From Hallerella sp963656065 (GTDB taxonomy: Bacteria; Fibrobacterota; Fibrobacteria; Fibrobacterales; Fibrobacteraceae), in contig CAVKGV010000006.1 of assembly GCA_963656065.1 (NCBI GenBank), forward strand, positions 98,540 through 162,539: a stretch of 64,000 nucleotides of DNA, in the 5' to 3' direction. This document shows positions 43,515-51,765 of the stretch, piece by piece. Made by a program: the position numbers and the translations under genes. Position 1 is the stretch's first letter, and each line of letters opens with the position of its first letter. The notes beneath the pieces are model-generated. The model searched no databases. It was not told the origin of the DNA and was given only the letters and a program-made list of their open reading frames with translations.

Positions 43515-46500
43515 CTACACCTCTTCAATGGTGGAATGATACTCTTGGAGAGACTTCACTTCGCCGTGACCGTTCCGCGCGGCGGCGATGCCTTTCACCG
43601 TCATGTTCGCGGCGGCAAGCGTCGTGATGTAGGGAACCTTGTACTTGATGGCGGCCTTGCGAATTGCACTTTCGTCCTTGATGGCGTCGCGTCGGGCCCA
43701 CGGCGTATTGATGACCAGGGAAACCTGGCCGTTCAGGATGACGTCGAGAACGTTCGGGCGACCCTCGGCAATCTTGTTCACCGTTTCGCAGCGGACGCCG
43801 GCAGCTTCGTAGAATTTCGCGGTTCCTTCTGTCGCAAGAATTTTGAATCCGAGTTTCTCAAATTCACGGCCCACTTCAATCGCCTGTTCACACAAATTAA
43901 CCTTATCCGAGAGGCTTATCAGGACGGAGCCTTTCGACGGCAAAACGGAACCCGCCGCCTCTTCCGCCTTGTAGTAAGCCAGGGCGTAATTGTCGGAAAG
44001 TCCGAGGACTTCGCCCGTTGAGCGCATCTCCGGCCCGAGAACCGGGTCCACATGCGGGAACTTGTCGAACGGGAAAACCGCCTCCTTTACTCCGTGGTGC
44101 TTGAACTTCTTTTCCTTCAGCTTCAGATCTTCGAGCTTTTCGCCGAGCATCAGGCGCGTCGCGAGGCGCGCCATCTGCGTATTGCAGACCTTCGACACAA
44201 GCGGCACGGTGCGACTCGCCCGCGGATTCGCTTCGAGAACAAAGACCTTGCCGTCCTCAATCGCATACTGCATGTTCATCAGACCGCACACGTGGAGCGA
44301 TTCCGCTATCTTCCGCGTGTAATCCTTGATGGTCGAAAGGTTCTCCGAAGAAATCGTCACCGGCGGAATGATGCAGGCGGAGTCTCCGGAATGGACACCG
44401 GCGAGTTCCACGTGTTCCATCACCGCGGGAATATAGACATGTTCGCCGTCGCTGAGCGCATCCGCTTCGCATTCGAGCGCATTATGGAGGAATCGATCGA
44501 CAAGGAGCGGGCGGTCCGGCGTCACGCCGACAGCCTTCGCCACGTATTCGCGTAGCATCGGTTCGTCGTAGATCACTTCCATGCCGCGGCCTCCGAGGAC
44601 AAAACTCGGGCGGATCATGATCGGGTAGCCGCCGATTTTCTTCACGCAGGCAATCGCCTCGTCGATATCCGTCGCCATGCCGCTTTCGGGCATCGGGATT
44701 CCGAGCCTGTCCATCATCTTGCGGAAAAGGTCGCGGTCTTCGGCGATGTCGATAGAATCGATGCTCGTTCCTAAAATTTTTACGCCTTCGTCGGAAAGTG
44801 CACGGGCGATGTTCAGCGGTGTCTGGCCGCCAAACTGCACGATGACTCCCGCCGGCTTTTCCTTGTGGTAAATCTGGAGAACGTCTTCGAGCGAAACCGG
44901 TTCAAAGTAAAGCTTGTCCGACGTATCGTAATCGGTGGAAACCGTTTCCGGGTTGCAGTTCACCATAATCGTCTCGTAACCCAGTTCGCGGAGCGCCATC
45001 GCCGCATGGCAGCAGCAGTAGTCGAACTCGATGCCCTGCCCGATACGGTTCGGGCCGCCGCCGAGGATCATGATTTTCTTCGGATTCTCGGACGCGGTAG
45101 ATTCGTCCTTCGCATTGTATGTGCTGTAATAGTAGAACGTATTTTCCTTGCCGCTCACCGGAACCGCGCACCAGCCTTCGACAACGCCCAGCTCCGTCCG
45201 CTTTTTCCGAACGTCCTTTTCCCGGATTCCCAGAATCTTCGCGATGTACTTGTCGCTGAAACCGTCCTTTTTCGCTCGGACAAGAAGGTCGTCGGCAGGC
45301 ATCGTTCCCGGCGTTCTGAGCATTTCCTCTTCGAGCTCGACGAGTTCCTTCATTTGTTCGATGAAATAAGCCTTTTCAAAAGTCACCGCGTGGATTTCTT
45401 CGACGGTCGCGCCTTTGCGGAGAGCTTCGTACATCTGGAAATGGCGCTCGCTCGACGGCGTCCGCAGCATGTTCAAGAGCTCGTCCTTTGATTTCCGGTT
45501 GAAATCCTTGGCAAAGCCGAGGCCGGCACGACCGTTTTCAAGCCCGCGAATCGCCTTCTGGAGCGTTTCCTTGTAAGTCTTTCCGATGGCCATCACCTCG
45601 CCCACCGCCTTCATCTGCGTACCGAGTTCGTCATCGACGCCGCGGAACTTTTCAAACGCCCAGCGCGCAAATTTCAGGACGACATAATCGCCCGACGGCG
45701 TATATTTTTCGAGACTTCCGTCCCGCCAATACGGAATCTGGTCGAGCGTCATGCCGGAAGCGAGCTTCGCGGAAATCAGCGCGATCGGAAATCCCGTCGC
45801 CTTGGAAGCCAGCGCCGAAGAGCGCGATGTCCGCGGATTGATTTCGATTATCACCACGCGGCCAGTCTTCGGATCGTGCGCGAACTGGACGTTCGTTCCG
45901 CCGATAACGCCGATCGATTCGACAATCTTAAAAGCGTCGCGCTTCAAGCGTTCTTCGAGTTCCTTGTCGATGGTGAGGAAAGGCGCCGCGCAAAAAGAAT
46001 CCCCCGTATGGACACCGACCGGGTCGATGTTTTCGATAAAGCAAATCGCAATCATCTGGTTCTTGGAATCGCGGACGACTTCAACTTCGAGTTCTTCCCA
46101 GCCGAGAATCGATTCTTCGATCAGGCACTGGTGAGTCATCGAAAGTTCAAGCCCGTTTCCGCAGATATTCCGGAGTTCTTCCACGTTGTAGCAGAATCCG
46201 CCACCTGCACCGCCCATCGTATAGGCCGGGCGCACGACTACCGGATACCCGATTTCGCTTGCGATTTTTTCTGCCTCTTCAATCGTGTGGCAAATACCCG
46301 AGCGCGGCGTATCGATGCCGAGTTTCTGCATCGTCTCTTTAAAAATCTCGCGGTCTTCCCCGCGTTCGATCGCATCCAGGTTCACCCCGATGACTTTCAC
46401 ACCATATTTGTCGAGGATTCCCGCCCTTGAAAGCGCACTCGCAAGATTTAACCCAGTCTGCCCGCCCAGATTCGGGAGCAGCGCATCGGGACGCTCCTTT

Positions 46501-46733
46501 TCGATAATCTGTTCCAACCGGTGCAGGTTGAGAGGTTCGATATAAGTCGCATCCGCCATCACGGGATCCGTCATAATCGTCGCCGGGTTGGAATTCACCA
46601 GCACGACCTTGTAACCCTGCTCACGCAAAGCCTTGCACGCCTGCGTTCCTGAATAGTCAAACTCGCAAGCCTGTCCGATAACAATCGGTCCCGAGCCGAT
46701 AATCAGAACCTTATCGATGCCTTCGATCTTCAT
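43515..46733 (-). CDS. carB: Carbamoyl-phosphate synthase large subunit
   Basis: 1072 residues, full length. Two ATP-grasp halves (KVLIIGSGPIVIGQACEFDYSG at the start, KKIMILGGGPNRIGQGIEFDYCC near 555), each with Glu/Asn metal motifs (VIIEINPRTSRSSALASKATGFPIA; VFVLEANPRASRTVPLVSKVC), an oligomerisation region between them and a C-terminal MGS-like allosteric domain (VLISLSDKVNLCEQAIEVGREFEKLGFKILATEGTAKF). Makes carbamoyl phosphate for pyrimidines and arginine from bicarbonate, ATP and ammonia from CarA. No carA nearby. ATG 46733 follows GGGAGG; the longer frame to 46778 runs into the leader hairpin. Confidence 0.97.
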   Translation of the reverse strand: MKIEGIDKVLIIGSGPIVIGQACEFDYSGTQACKALREQGYKVVLVNSNPATIMTDPVMADATYIEPLNLHRLEQIIEKERPDALLPNLGGQTGLNLASALSRAGILDKYGVKVIGVNLDAIERGEDREIFKETMQKLGIDTPRSGICHTIEEAEKIASEIGYPVVVRPAYTMGGAGGGFCYNVEELRNICGNGLELSMTHQCLIEESILGWEELEVEVVRDSKNQMIAICFIENIDPVGVHTGDSFCAAPFLTIDKELEERLKRDAFKIVESIGVIGGTNVQFAHDPKTGRVVIIEINPRTSRSSALASKATGFPIALISAKLASGMTLDQIPYWRDGSLEKYTPSGDYVVLKFARWAFEKFRGVDDELGTQMKAVGEVMAIGKTYKETLQKAIRGLENGRAGLGFAKDFNRKSKDELLNMLRTPSSERHFQMYEALRKGATVEEIHAVTFEKAYFIEQMKELVELEEEMLRTPGTMPADDLLVRAKKDGFSDKYIAKILGIREKDVRKKRTELGVVEGWCAVPVSGKENTFYYYSTYNAKDESTASENPKKIMILGGGPNRIGQGIEFDYCCCHAAMALRELGYETIMVNCNPETVSTDYDTSDKLYFEPVSLEDVLQIYHKEKPAGVIVQFGGQTPLNIARALSDEGVKILGTSIDSIDIAEDRDLFRKMMDRLGIPMPESGMATDIDEAIACVKKIGGYPIMIRPSFVLGGRGMEVIYDEPMLREYVAKAVGVTPDRPLLVDRFLHNALECEADALSDGEHVYIPAVMEHVELAGVHSGDSACIIPPVTISSENLSTIKDYTRKIAESLHVCGLMNMQYAIEDGKVFVLEANPRASRTVPLVSKVCNTQMARLATRLMLGEKLEDLKLKEKKFKHHGVKEAVFPFDKFPHVDPVLGPEMRSTGEVLGLSDNYALAYYKAEEAAGSVLPSKGSVLISLSDKVNLCEQAIEVGREFEKLGFKILATEGTAKFYEAAGVRCETVNKIAEGRPNVLDVILNGQVSLVINTPWARRDAIKDESAIRKAAIKYKVPYITTLAAANMTVKGIAAARNGHGEVKSLQEYHSTIEEV

Positions 46734-46760
46734 ATAACCTCCCATGAGAAATTGAATGTC

Positions 46761-46790
46761 AAAAAAAATGCCGAACAAAAACGTTCGACA
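46761..46790 (-). terminator. Candidate attenuator terminator in the carB leader
   Basis: On the minus strand TGTCGAAC - GTTTTT - GTTCGGCA (8 bp with one T:G) is followed by T8, ending 28 bases before the carB ATG. A terminator inside the leader of a pyrimidine gene suggests transcription attenuation. Confidence 0.7.
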
Positions 46791-46791
46791 C

Positions 46792-46857
46792 TCAAAGAAC
46801 TAAAACGAAAACACTTGAAACGGGAAACAGAAAAACAGGCGACATGCCAAGCGTCAT
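46792..46857 (-). CDS. Candidate carB leader peptide (21 codons)
   Basis: ATG 46857 reads MTLGMSPVFLFPVSSVFVLV then Leu and TGA. The stop lies one base from the attenuator stem. The coding DNA is U-rich in the transcript (GTTTTTCTGTTTCCCGTTTC, GTGTTTTCGTTTTAGTTCTT), which resembles the UTP-sensing pyrBI (pyrL) leader of enterobacteria. No convincing ribosome-binding site is seen before either ATG (46857 or 46845), the main doubt. Confidence 0.45.
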   Translation of the reverse strand: MTLGMSPVFLFPVSSVFVLVL

Positions 46858-46928
46858 GCGAAAATCTGCGCGAACCGTTTAAAAATGCAGCCATCTATTT
46901 TCCATTCCAAGCGGGTTAAACTTGTGCA

Positions 46929-46958
46929 AATATAGACAAAAATGTACAAGTCATCCAA
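46929..46958 (-). promoter_or_regulatory. Possible carB promoter
   Basis: On the minus strand TTGGAT - 18 bases - TATATT would start transcription near 46922, giving a 190-base leader with the candidate peptide and terminator. An inverted repeat CTTGT...ACAAG lies over the same bases. The rest of 46734-47097 shows no gene. Confidence 0.4.
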
Positions 46959-47014
46959 AATTCAACGACTTTTTTTACAGAATTGTTCAAAGACTTGAAA
47001 ATTTCAATTTTAAA

Positions 47015-47050
47015 CAAAAAAAGATCCAGGCTTCGCATCCTGAATCTTTT
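47015..47050 (-). terminator. Terminator of the xylanase gene
   Basis: On the minus strand AAAAGATTCAGG - ATGCGAAG - CCTGGATCTTTT (one mismatch) then T-run, 48 bases after the stop at 47098. Confidence 0.8.
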
Positions 47051-47097
47051 CGTCAAAAACAAGTGAGAGAGAATTAAAATTTTGCGACAAACAGAAA

Positions 47098-48963
47098 CTA
47101 CTTGAGAACGATTCTCCGGGTGATGCTTCTAGAATCCGCCCGAACGCGCGCCACATACAGCCCGCTCGGCAGATTTTTCAACGAAAGGACTCCGCTTGCA
47201 TTTTTCGCAAGAAACACCGGGCGCCCTTCCATGTCAAAAAGTTCAACCGTTGCGCTCTTCGCTCCGTTCACGTTCAACGTCTTTCCCGTCACCTGCAATC
47301 CCAGGTTCCCGCGGAAAATCTGTCTGGAAAGCGCGGACAAATCGTCCGGGCATCCGACCGCTTCAATCTTGGAAAGATAGATTCCCGAACCGTTGCCGTT
47401 AAACGTGATTTGCGTCGGAGCGGCAGAAGAATCGCGCACATGTTGCAAGTCCACCGTCGCCGCAGAAGCAGCCGTTCCCGAAGCGGAAACGCCGTATTGC
47501 AAACTGAACCACGGGGAATTCACGCCGACATTCACGTAGTTCGTCCCGTCAATTCCCTGCATCGTCAAAAGAAGGTTTTCACACTTGCTCATCACGTTTT
47601 TTGAGACGGCATCGTCGGGAAGCGTATAAATCGCATGCTGGTAACCGCAAGAAGATTCGCTCTGGTCACAGCCGGCAAGGGGAATTTTCATGTAGCCAGA
47701 AGCCGCGACATACTCGGGCTCTCCCGCACTCACATCGCTCGACCAACTTCCCGTTTTATCCGACCCGGCCGCGGAATAATCCACAATCACGTAAGTCGCC
47801 TTGCCAAATGTCGTCGAACCGTTTTCCCATTCGACCGGATTTACGCTGCCGGCGGCGACAACGCTCGACGCATCGTGCGCCTTCAACGAAACAATAAGGC
47901 TATCGTAAGCGGGCTTTTTCGCAAAGCTCGAATCGAAGAGGAGACCATTATATTTTCCCTGGTCCTTGAGCCAGCTGTACTTGTCGCTAACCCCCCAAAT
48001 CACAAAGGCTTCCATGTTGTCGGATTCGAGGAAAACATCCATGAACTGCCGGTAGAGATGCCCCTGCGCCGCATAATCCGCTGCGGTAATCTGCGTTCCC
48101 GATTTAAATCCGATATCGAGTTCCGTAATCTGCAAAGTCATTCCAATGCTTTTAAGTTTGGATGCAAAAGAGCGGACATTCATCGGAGTGCCGGTATGCG
48201 TGTTTTCGATATGCGTCTGCGTGCCGATTCCCGTGATGTAAATGCCTGCATTTTTCAACCGTACCGCGATGGAGTCGTAAGCGAACTTCGCCTTGCTGCC
48301 TTCGTTCATTCCCCATTCAAGCGAATAGTCGTTGTAATAGAGTTTTGCATCCGGATCCGCCTTGTGCGCCCAGACAAACGCCGAATCGATAAAGTCCCGG
48401 CCGATATACTGGTACCAGACAGAACCCGTCGAACGCCAACCATGCGGTTCGTTGTCGTTGATCGCTTCGTTTACCACGTCCCACTCGCGGATCTGCCCCT
48501 TGAAATGCCCGACCACGCTGTCAATGTGCGTTTTCAGGACCGACAGGAGCGTATCCCGCGCACTGCCACCCGAGCTTTCCACGCTTTGCGCAAGCGTCTC
48601 GACCCAAGAGGGAACCTGGCTGTGCCATGCCAGAGCGTGACCGCGGACCTGCATCCCGTTTTGCGCCGCATACTGCATCAGCTTATCCGCTTTTGAAAAG
48701 CTGAAATTCCCGCGAGAAGGCTCCGTCGCATCAAACTTCATCTCGTTTTCCGCAACGACCATGTTAAAATTTCCCGTGTGGATTTCCTCATAAATCGAAG
48801 CGTCGCTTCCGAGACCGTTGTTGAACCAGTCCGAATTCAAAATCGCCCCGACAAAACGTCCGCGAGCATTAGCAAGTTCGCTGAGCGTGCTGTCCGCAGC
48901 AAACAGATTTGCCGTTCCGCAAAGCGCCACTCCAAAAACCGTGGCCTTGACAAAATTTCTCAT
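47098..48963 (-). CDS. Secreted GH10 endo-1,4-beta-xylanase with C-terminal sorting-type domain
   Basis: 621 residues. Signal peptide 1-22. GH10 barrel at about 27-361: WHSQVPSW, acid/base Glu 166 in IREWDVVNEAIND, nucleophile Glu 281 in QITELDIG, AFVIWGVSDKYSW. Residues about 375-545 form a beta-rich, carbohydrate-binding-like module (VNPVEWENGSTTFGKATYVIVDYSAAGSD ... GNGSGIYLSKIEAVGCP). The last ~75 residues (LGLQVTGKTLNVNGAKSATVELFDMEGRPVF ... LPSGLYVARVRADSRSITRRIVLK) resemble type IX secretion/sorting domains found on Fibrobacter plant-wall enzymes. It cuts xylan outside the cell. Single gene with own terminator. Confidence 0.96.
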   Translation of the reverse strand: MRNFVKATVFGVALCGTANLFAADSTLSELANARGRFVGAILNSDWFNNGLGSDASIYEEIHTGNFNMVVAENEMKFDATEPSRGNFSFSKADKLMQYAAQNGMQVRGHALAWHSQVPSWVETLAQSVESSGGSARDTLLSVLKTHIDSVVGHFKGQIREWDVVNEAINDNEPHGWRSTGSVWYQYIGRDFIDSAFVWAHKADPDAKLYYNDYSLEWGMNEGSKAKFAYDSIAVRLKNAGIYITGIGTQTHIENTHTGTPMNVRSFASKLKSIGMTLQITELDIGFKSGTQITAADYAAQGHLYRQFMDVFLESDNMEAFVIWGVSDKYSWLKDQGKYNGLLFDSSFAKKPAYDSLIVSLKAHDASSVVAAGSVNPVEWENGSTTFGKATYVIVDYSAAGSDKTGSWSSDVSAGEPEYVAASGYMKIPLAGCDQSESSCGYQHAIYTLPDDAVSKNVMSKCENLLLTMQGIDGTNYVNVGVNSPWFSLQYGVSASGTAASAATVDLQHVRDSSAAPTQITFNGNGSGIYLSKIEAVGCPDDLSALSRQIFRGNLGLQVTGKTLNVNGAKSATVELFDMEGRPVFLAKNASGVLSLKNLPSGLYVARVRADSRSITRRIVLK

Positions 48964-49141
48964 CTTCGTTTCCTCAAGAATGAATTTCCTACCTAAATTT
49001 ATTCTAATTCAAAAGATTTCGCAAATAAAAACCGCTGTTCCCGTTGTAAAAAAGACAACAGACGAGATAATTAAGTTTTGAGTGTGGAGTTTGGAAAGTG
49101 GAGAGTGGAGTTGTCTGCGGAGCGAACCGTTTTCGTTCACC

Positions 49142-49176
49142 GTCATTCTGGAGAGGTCGAAGACCTCGATAGAATC
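49142..49176. repeat. REP-like hairpin element
   Basis: GTCATTCTGGA - GAGGTC-GAA-GACCTC - GATAGAATC: the same arms and 6-bp/3-base hairpin as the copies near 2.8 and 7.2 kb. 48964-49232 otherwise shows no gene; it contains the xylanase promoter region and repeat-type phrases such as GTGTGGAGTTTGGAAAGTGG. Confidence 0.8.
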
Positions 49177-49232
49177 AGAGCTTAGAACCGCGAACATTTA
49201 AGTTCCGAAATTCAGAACATAGACGTCTGCGG

Positions 49233-49602
49233 CATTCCACTCTCAACTCTCAGCTCCAAGCTCTGACTGGATCCTATCGCTTCGCGCTGCTACGCTCCAG
49301 GATGACAGTAGAGCGTTCATCTCCACCGTCATTCTGGAACGACCGAAGGGAGTGATAGAATCCTCGTCCGATGTCATTCCACTCTCAACTCTCAGCTCCA
49401 AGCTCTGACTGGATCCTATCGCTTCGCGCTGCTACGCTCCAGGATGACAGTAGAGCGTTCATCTCCACCGTCATTCTGGAACGACCGAAGGGAGTGATAG
49501 AATCCTCGTCCGATGTCATTCCACTCTCAACTCTCAGCTCCAAGCTCTGACTTGGATCCTATCGCTTCGCGCTGCTACGCTCCAGGATGACAGTAGAGCG
49601 TT
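49233..49602. repeat. 142-base tandem repeat, about 2.6 copies
   Basis: Units start with CATTCCACTCTCAACTCTCA at 49233, 49375 and 49517, a period of exactly 142 bases. The first two appear identical; the third has one inserted T and stops after about 86 bases. Each unit carries two palindromic elements, one GGATCCTATCGCTTCGCGCT...CCAGGATGAC and one GTCATTCTGGAACG...GATAGAATCC. Confidence 0.9.
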
Positions 49603-49626
49603 TATGCCCAACGACATCCGTTCACT

Positions 49627-49643
49627 TATAGTCTAAAACTATA
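49627..49643 (+). promoter_or_regulatory. Palindromic operator candidate over the promoter of the LanC-like operon
   Basis: TATAGT - CTAAA - ACTATA is a perfect inverted repeat. A -10 box TATAAT stands at 49663-49668; its -35 region (about 49640-49645) overlaps the palindrome, so a regulator bound here would control the operon starting at 49938. Confidence 0.5.
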
Positions 49644-49739
49644 ACCAGGCTTCAAAAAATAGTATAATCCAAACCTCTTGTTTTTCGCCTTAGAAATTCT
49701 AGCTTATGCATATCGAAACCGCAAACAAAGGAGTTCCCG

Positions 49740-49781
49740 ATGTGTAGCGACTGTCGAATGCAAGCGAGCATTCAAAACTAA
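49740..49781 (+). CDS. Leader reading frame with two Cys codons (13 residues)
   Basis: AAAGGAG, 6 bases, then ATG: MCSDCRMQASIQN stop. It lies in the leader of an operon of sulfur amino-acid-type enzymes. Two of its first five codons are TGT, so ribosome pausing at low cysteine could be sensed. A 9-bp stem ATCCTTTAA/TTAAAGGAT (49799-49807 with 49833-49841) follows; no T-run terminator is seen, so control would be by translation or Rho. Too short for gene callers. Confidence 0.5.
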   Translation: MCSDCRMQASIQN

Positions 49782-49937
49782 ACCGACCGCCTAGCCTCAT
49801 CCTTTAAGCTTTGGCTATCGGAATCAAACCCATTAAAGGATAAACCCTCCCCAACAAAAAAAATGTTCCAGACAACTGCCTGGACGGTTAGGGAGTTCAC
49901 CCCAAAAAGCAGAGATTCTGCACAAGGAGATTTTATC

Positions 49938-50732
49938 ATGAGCGAAAAGAAAGTCGTAGTCATCACAGGCGCTGCCCAGGGAATCGGTCTCGCGGGCGTC
50001 AAAAAGTTCCTCAAGGAAGGATGGGCCGTCGCGGCGACAGACATCAAAAAAGAGGAACTCGACAGAGAAGTCGAAAAACTCCGCAGCGAAGGATTTGACG
50101 TTACCGCATACAAACTAGACGTAACCGATTTCAAACAGGGACAGAACGTCATCCAGGAAATCGTCAAAAAGTACGGAAGGATTGACGCTCTCTTTAACGA
50201 TGCGGGAATTACGGGACATCGAAAGGGAATCCTCGATTTCGATCCCGAAGAAATCAAGCAGGCGGAAAACGTCAATCTCTGGGGAAGCCTCTACCTCATC
50301 CAGCATGTCGCCCGCGTATTCGTCGAAAAGAAAATCCAAGGCTCTATCGTAAACGTGTCATCCTTTGTCGCTTCGCTTTCGGAATGGTCACCGTTCGCCT
50401 ACGGGATTTCCAAGTCAGCCGTCGATGGGCTCACCCGGGTAGCCGCCTTCCATCTCGGAAAATACGGCATTCGCGTAAACTCGGTCGCCCCGGGATGCAC
50501 CAAAACCGAAATGGCGATTAAATATGATTATTCCGACCCGACCATCCGAAAGATCCAGGCCGAAAACGCCGTTCTCAACCGATGGATTGAACCGGAAGAA
50601 ATCGCCAAGGCGGCATTTTTCCTCGCAAGCGATGAAGCAAGCGCCATTACGGCAGTCAAGCTTCCCGTCGATGGCGGATACTCCAGCACCAAATTCAACA
50701 ACCTCAAAAGCATTTACGGCGAAAACGTCTAA
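49938..50732 (+). CDS. Short-chain dehydrogenase/reductase, first gene of the LanC-like operon
   Basis: 264 residues, classical SDR. Nucleotide-binding TGAAQGIGLAG (10-20), DAGITGH (variant of NNAG), active-site Ser in NVSSFVASLSEWS and Tyr-x3-Lys in YGISK, GIRVNSVAPGCTKTEMA, and terminal LPVDGGYSSTK. Substrate unknown; as the first step of the operon it may make or reduce a keto compound used by the PLP enzymes. ATG 49938 follows AAGGAG; 12 bases to the next gene. Confidence 0.92.
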   Translation: MSEKKVVVITGAAQGIGLAGVKKFLKEGWAVAATDIKKEELDREVEKLRSEGFDVTAYKLDVTDFKQGQNVIQEIVKKYGRIDALFNDAGITGHRKGILDFDPEEIKQAENVNLWGSLYLIQHVARVFVEKKIQGSIVNVSSFVASLSEWSPFAYGISKSAVDGLTRVAAFHLGKYGIRVNSVAPGCTKTEMAIKYDYSDPTIRKIQAENAVLNRWIEPEEIAKAAFFLASDEASAITAVKLPVDGGYSSTKFNNLKSIYGENV

Positions 50733-50744
50733 AGGAGAATTTTC

Positions 50745-51740
50745 ATGTCTAAGATTCACAAGTCAATTGCAGAACTGGTCGGCAACACGCCGCTAGTCGA
50801 ACTTTCCAATTACGAAGAAAAATACGGAATCGAAGCGCACATCATCGGAAAACTGGAATATCTGAATCCGACAGGAAGCGTCAAGGACCGGCTTGCGCTG
50901 GCGCTCATCGAGGACGGCAAAAAAAAAGGCCTCATCAAAAAAGGCGATACGTTGGTCGATGTCACAAGCGGCAACACGGGAATCGGTCTTGCCGGTATCG
51001 GACACGCTGAAGGTTTCGAATTCGTCCCCTACCTCGAACCGGGAACTTCCGAAGAGCGGACAAAAATTTTCAAAGGCTACGGGCTCGATGTCCACACGCT
51101 CTACGACATCGACGAAGTCAAGGACTTTGAAAAAACGGGTCTCGTCCTCGACGATCTGATCCACGGCATCGAGCGCATCGCAAAAGAAAACGGCTGGTAT
51201 TATACGGGCCAAACCGTGAACGAAGCCAATCAGGAATACCACTACAAAACGACGGGGCCCGAAATTTGGCGCGACACCGACGGCCATGTTGATTACTTTC
51301 TCGCGATGGGCGGAACCGCCGGCACAATCGTCGGCGTGGGAAGGTTTCTCCGAGAAAAAAATCCGAACGTCAAAATCATCGGAGTCCAGGCAGCCCCCTC
51401 TTCGCGCCCGGACAGCCCCGACTTTACCGGACACATCGTCGATGGGACGCTCCCCCTTGGCCGCGTCGCCGACCCGCTGATTCCGACACTCATCAAGAGC
51501 AACGAAAACAACGGTTTCTCCTTCGACGAAATCATCGACGTTAAAGCCGAAGACGCTTACAAAACCGCCCAGGAAACCGCCCGGACAGACGGACTTTTCC
51601 TTGGAACATCGGCAGCCGCGGCTCTTACCGCCGCCATCGAAGTAGCCAAGCGCAAAGAAGCAAAAGGAAAGAACATCGTCGTCATCTACCCGGACAACGG
51701 ATACAAATATCTTTCCACGGACCTTTACAAAAAGCTCTAA
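50745..51740 (+). CDS. Cysteine synthase-like fold-type II PLP enzyme
   Basis: 331 residues. PLP Lys in NPTGSVKDRLALAL (about 47), phosphate/substrate loops VTSGNTGIGLAGIG and MGGTAGTIVGVGRFL, Ser-type end GTSAAAALTAA. It lacks the usual PGIQGIGAGF segment of CysK and has APSSRPDSPDF instead, so it is a divergent member; the reaction could be cysteine, cystathionine or lanthionine synthesis by beta-replacement on O-acetylserine or serine. Strong AAGGAG site. Second gene of the operon. Confidence 0.9.
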   Translation: MSKIHKSIAELVGNTPLVELSNYEEKYGIEAHIIGKLEYLNPTGSVKDRLALALIEDGKKKGLIKKGDTLVDVTSGNTGIGLAGIGHAEGFEFVPYLEPGTSEERTKIFKGYGLDVHTLYDIDEVKDFEKTGLVLDDLIHGIERIAKENGWYYTGQTVNEANQEYHYKTTGPEIWRDTDGHVDYFLAMGGTAGTIVGVGRFLREKNPNVKIIGVQAAPSSRPDSPDFTGHIVDGTLPLGRVADPLIPTLIKSNENNGFSFDEIIDVKAEDAYKTAQETARTDGLFLGTSAAAALTAAIEVAKRKEAKGKNIVVIYPDNGYKYLSTDLYKKL

Positions 51741-51765
51741 GCGCGAATTCAAAGGAGTTTCATCC

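Noticed and set aside
49669..49937. Possible SAM or T-box riboswitch before the sulfur-type operon
   Set aside because: None of the conserved boxes (SAM-I core, T-box TGGNACCGCG) could be found; the leader looks like a short frame with a simple stem.
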